Of a stretch of DNA of 64,000 bases, positions 62,235 to 64,000 are shown in pieces. The stretch is from positions 248,001-312,000 of the forward strand of contig NZ_JAFLWW010000002.1 in the NCBI RefSeq assembly GCF_018555685.1, given 5' to 3'. The translations under genes were made by a program, and so were the position numbers. The DNA is from Aminobacter anthyllidis. GTDB lineage: Bacteria > Pseudomonadota > Alphaproteobacteria > Rhizobiales > Rhizobiaceae. The notes beneath the pieces are model-generated. The model was not told the DNA's origin and ran no database searches. It was given only the letters and a program-made list of their open reading frames with translations. Every line of letters starts with the position of its first letter. Positions within the stretch are counted from its first letter, which is position 1.

Positions 62235-62672
62235 TTTCTTATCCCCTGCCTGTCTCCTGAGAGCCGGCTCGCTGGTGTCCCGGAGCTGCCCTTTCGATGC
62301 TTTTGAGGATGCCGTGGAGCTTTGAATCCGCCGTTAAATGGCGTGCTTAACTCGAAGAAAACAAACCTAAAACAAAGGGTAAACCTCGGAATTCATTAAG
62401 GATAGGAGTCCTTGCGCCGGCTGGAATTTGAAGAAAATGCGATGAAAATTTGCCGCTGCGCGGATAAGTCTTTGATAACCACGCGAAGCATTGATCCGCC
62501 GCCATCGATGAACTTTGCCGCGCCGGTGGCGCCTTTTGGGGCTCTCAAAAAGGCTTGCAACTTCCGCTGCGGCACCACTTTCGTTTTGCCGAGAGCTGCA
62601 TTACGCTTACGTTTGCGTAAACGTCAGGCAGGGAGAGTGCCTGTGAGCAACATTTCAACCGGGAGGACTTCA
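62235..62672. other. Gap between Sel1-like gene and DUF2147 gene
   Basis: No gene is supported in these 438 bases. The left part carries the ribosome site and promoter region of the minus-strand Sel1-like gene, and the right part carries those of the DUF2147 gene. An in-frame upstream extension of the DUF2147 frame is Arg/Lys-rich and lacks a signal, so it is not coding. A palindrome lies at 62609-62624. Confidence 0.45.
62609..62624. promoter_or_regulatory. Palindrome upstream of the DUF2147 gene
   Basis: ACGTTTGCGTAAACGT has perfect 6-bp arms (ACGTTT/AAACGT) and a flanking TTACGC/GCGTAA pair (62601-62620). It lies 48 bases before the ATG. It resembles sites described for LiuR-like regulators, but no such gene is nearby; the regulator is unknown. 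Confidence 0.5.
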
Positions 62673-63014
62673 ATGCTTCGCAAGATGAGCCTGGCCATCG
62701 CGGCCACCATGATGATGGCCGGTGCGGCCTATGCCGATCCGATCGAAGGCAACTGGAAGACGGAAGCCGGGTCGACCGCTGCCATCGCGCCCTGCGGCGG
62801 CAGCTTCTGCATCACGCTGAAGGACGGCAAGCACGCCGGCAAGAAGATCGGCACGTTCAACGCCAATGGCGGCACCTATGCCGGCAAGATCACCGACCCG
62901 GCCAACGACAAGACCTATACCGGCAAGGCTTCGGTGGCCGGTTCGACGCTCAAGATGAGCGGCTGCGTGCTCGGCGGCCTGATCTGCAAGACGCAGAACT
63001 GGAAGAAGCTGTAA
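62673..63014 (+). CDS. Exported DUF2147-like protein
   Basis: GGGAGGA precedes the ATG at 62673. The 113-residue protein has a signal peptide (MLRKMSLAIAATMMMAGAAYA) and DPIEGNWKTEAGSTAAIAPC, the DUF2147 start (usually G-x-W-x-T), followed by CITLKDGKHAGKKIG, a Cys-containing core and SGCVLGGLICKTQNW at the end. Four cysteines could form disulfides. The role of this periplasmic family is unknown. The gene ends 96 bases before the convergent glutathione transferase gene. Confidence 0.85.
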   Translation: MLRKMSLAIAATMMMAGAAYADPIEGNWKTEAGSTAAIAPCGGSFCITLKDGKHAGKKIGTFNANGGTYAGKITDPANDKTYTGKASVAGSTLKMSGCVLGGLICKTQNWKKL

Positions 63015-63018
63015 AAGC

Positions 63019-63110
63019 GAGCGAATAGGGAATAGCGAAGAGTGAGTAGGGATTGGGAGAAGGCACGCTGAGCGCGGCCTCCCCCATTCGCTACTCGCTA
63101 TTCACTCCTT
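63019..63110. repeat. Imperfect inverted repeat between DUF2147 and glutathione transferase genes
   Basis: GAATAGCGAAGAGTGAGTAGGGATTGGG-like text and its inverted match (CATTCGCTACTCGCTATTCACTC) form an imperfect hairpin. Similar GAATAGCGAGTAG sequences are frequent between rhizobial genes. It may end both convergent transcripts. Confidence 0.55.
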
Positions 63111-63832
63111 CACGCCCTCGCACGCTGCCCGAACAGCACCTTCTGGGCTTCCTTGTCGTCGGCGAGATTGCGGCGATGGTCTTCGCCGATCGTCAGGCCG
63201 CGAACGACAGCCGGACGGGCCAGAAGCGTATCGAACCAGCGCTTGAGATGCGGGAAGTCGTCGATTTCCTGGCCTTGGTTCTTGTAGGGCTTGACCCAGC
63301 CGAGCGAGGCGATGTCGGCGATCGAATAGTCGCCGGCCAGGAACTCACGATCGGCGAGGCGCTTGTTCATCACGCCATAGAGGCGATTGACCTCGTTGGT
63401 GTAGCGGTCGATGCCATAGGCGATCTTTTCCGGCGCGTACTGCCGGAAGTGATGGGCCTGGCCGGCCATCGGGCCGAGGCCACCAACCTGCCAGAACAGC
63501 CACTGATCGACCTCGGCGCGGCCGCGCTCGTCGGCCGGATAAAGCTTGCCGAACTTGCGGCCGAGATACTGCAGGATGGCGCCGGATTCAAAGATCGAGA
63601 TCGGCTCGCCACCCCACTTGCCGTCGGCGGTCGGCCCTTCAGGGTCGACAATGGCTGGCATGCGGTTGTTGGGCGCAATCTTGAGGAATGACGGCTCGAA
63701 CTGCTCACCCTTGCCGATGTTGATGTATTTGACCGTGTAGGGAACACCAAGTTCCTCCAGCATGATCGAGATCTTCCAGCCGTTGGGCGTGGGCCAGTAA
63801 TAGAGTTCGATCGGCAATGTCTGGCTGATCAT
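63110..63832 (-). CDS. yfcG: Glutathione transferase, nu class (YfcG/GstB-like)
   Basis: GGAGA precedes the ATG at 63832 and the product is 240 residues. Like YfcG it has YYWPTPNGWKISIMLEELG near the N terminus (with the PTPNG Thr/Asn contacts to glutathione), IGKGEQFEPSFLKIAPNNRM and the signature QWLFWQVGGLGPMAGQAHHF. Such enzymes reduce disulfides of glutathione and do not have a catalytic cysteine in the usual position. The cytoplasmic role is probably in redox balance. Starts further upstream lack a ribosome site. Confidence 0.9.
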   Translation of the reverse strand: MISQTLPIELYYWPTPNGWKISIMLEELGVPYTVKYINIGKGEQFEPSFLKIAPNNRMPAIVDPEGPTADGKWGGEPISIFESGAILQYLGRKFGKLYPADERGRAEVDQWLFWQVGGLGPMAGQAHHFRQYAPEKIAYGIDRYTNEVNRLYGVMNKRLADREFLAGDYSIADIASLGWVKPYKNQGQEIDDFPHLKRWFDTLLARPAVVRGLTIGEDHRRNLADDKEAQKVLFGQRARA

Positions 63833-63947
63833 TCCGCAGTCTCCGTTGGTGAACGATGCTCTGGAGATATGCGTAGCGGGGCGAAACACAACCCTGAAGA
63901 CACATTAAGGCCCGTCAATAAATTTGAACCGAAGATGAACGGAGGTC

Positions 63948-64000
63948 TCAGAACCCGTTCAGTCGCAGCCTGGCATAGTCCGCTCCATTGAAGGGGAAGA
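63948..64000 (-). CDS. C-terminal end of a further gene (partial)
   Basis: From the right edge one minus-strand frame reads FPFNGADYARLRLNGF and then TGA at 63948-63950. The amino acids are typical of a real C terminus and no other frame is open. The start lies outside the window, and the family cannot be told from 17 residues. Confidence 0.35.
   Translation of the reverse strand, partial: FPFNGADYARLRLNGF

Noticed and set aside
1-64000. CRISPR array or insertion sequence
   Set aside because: No regularly spaced short direct repeats and no transposase gene or terminal inverted repeats with target duplications were found.

Overview
The window is chromosomal DNA of high GC content from an alphaproteobacterium of the order Rhizobiales, most like Mesorhizobium or Aminobacter (Phyllobacteriaceae). 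This is an inference from the core genes (rsh-pyrE-acpS-lepB-rnc-era, rpoZ, smpB, dapA), the alphaproteobacterial porins, the GGAAC/CGTT stress promoter and the rhizobial mosaic intergenic repeats. No database could be searched.

Layout. (1) 1-3 kb, minus strand: end of a large DUF2339 membrane protein, a PaaI-type thioesterase and recO. (2) 3.1-25.1 kb: an accessory stretch of transporters, redox enzymes, acetyltransferases and local regulators. It lies between recO and era, which are normally adjacent in related genomes. It holds a metal-sensor/efflux pair, a PepSY/DUF2946 group, an NAD formate dehydrogenase, a frameshifted beta-lactamase-family gene, five divergent regulator-target pairs (four with palindromic sites between them), and an HWE histidine kinase with its response regulator. 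(3) 25.1-31.5 kb, minus strand: core block era, rnc, lepB, acpS, pyrE, rsh, rpoZ. (4) 31.7-33.0 kb, plus: a NYN-domain protein and a family 5 uracil-DNA glycosylase. (5) 33.0-35.35 kb: a tandemly duplicated transcription unit for two small exported proteins, then about 1.2 kb without genes that is full of rhizobial repeats and a very structured unidentified segment. (6) 35.3-40.3 kb: smpB, dapA, a soluble lytic transglycosylase, an alpha/beta hydrolase. (7) 40.4-44.5 kb: two divergent porin genes with nearly identical 5' ends around tRNA-Ser(GCT), then a lone tyrosine recombinase. (8) 44.7-50.5 kb: a HisC-like aminotransferase and a complete inner part of a type I secretion system next to its likely substrate, a CAP-domain protein without RTX repeats. 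(9) 50.6-57.6 kb: leucine/isovalerate catabolism (TetR regulator, isovaleryl-CoA dehydrogenase, both methylcrotonyl-CoA carboxylase subunits), with an AbrB/VapC toxin-antitoxin pair inserted. (10) 57.7-64 kb: YitT protein, 1-Cys peroxiredoxin, branched-chain amino acid binding protein, DUF1353, Sel1-like and DUF2147 proteins, a YfcG-type glutathione transferase, and the last codons of a further gene.

How it fits together. The core blocks carry translation-linked and cell-envelope housekeeping. The accessory stretch looks like a site where self-contained 'regulator plus transporter or enzyme' cassettes have collected. The most notable items are the CAP protein/type I secretion locus, the duplicated small-protein units, the 218-bp inverted repeat of the porin genes, and a stress-signalling pair: a LOV-derived HWE kinase without its photoactive cysteine, beside a 27-residue membrane protein with a textbook EcfG promoter.
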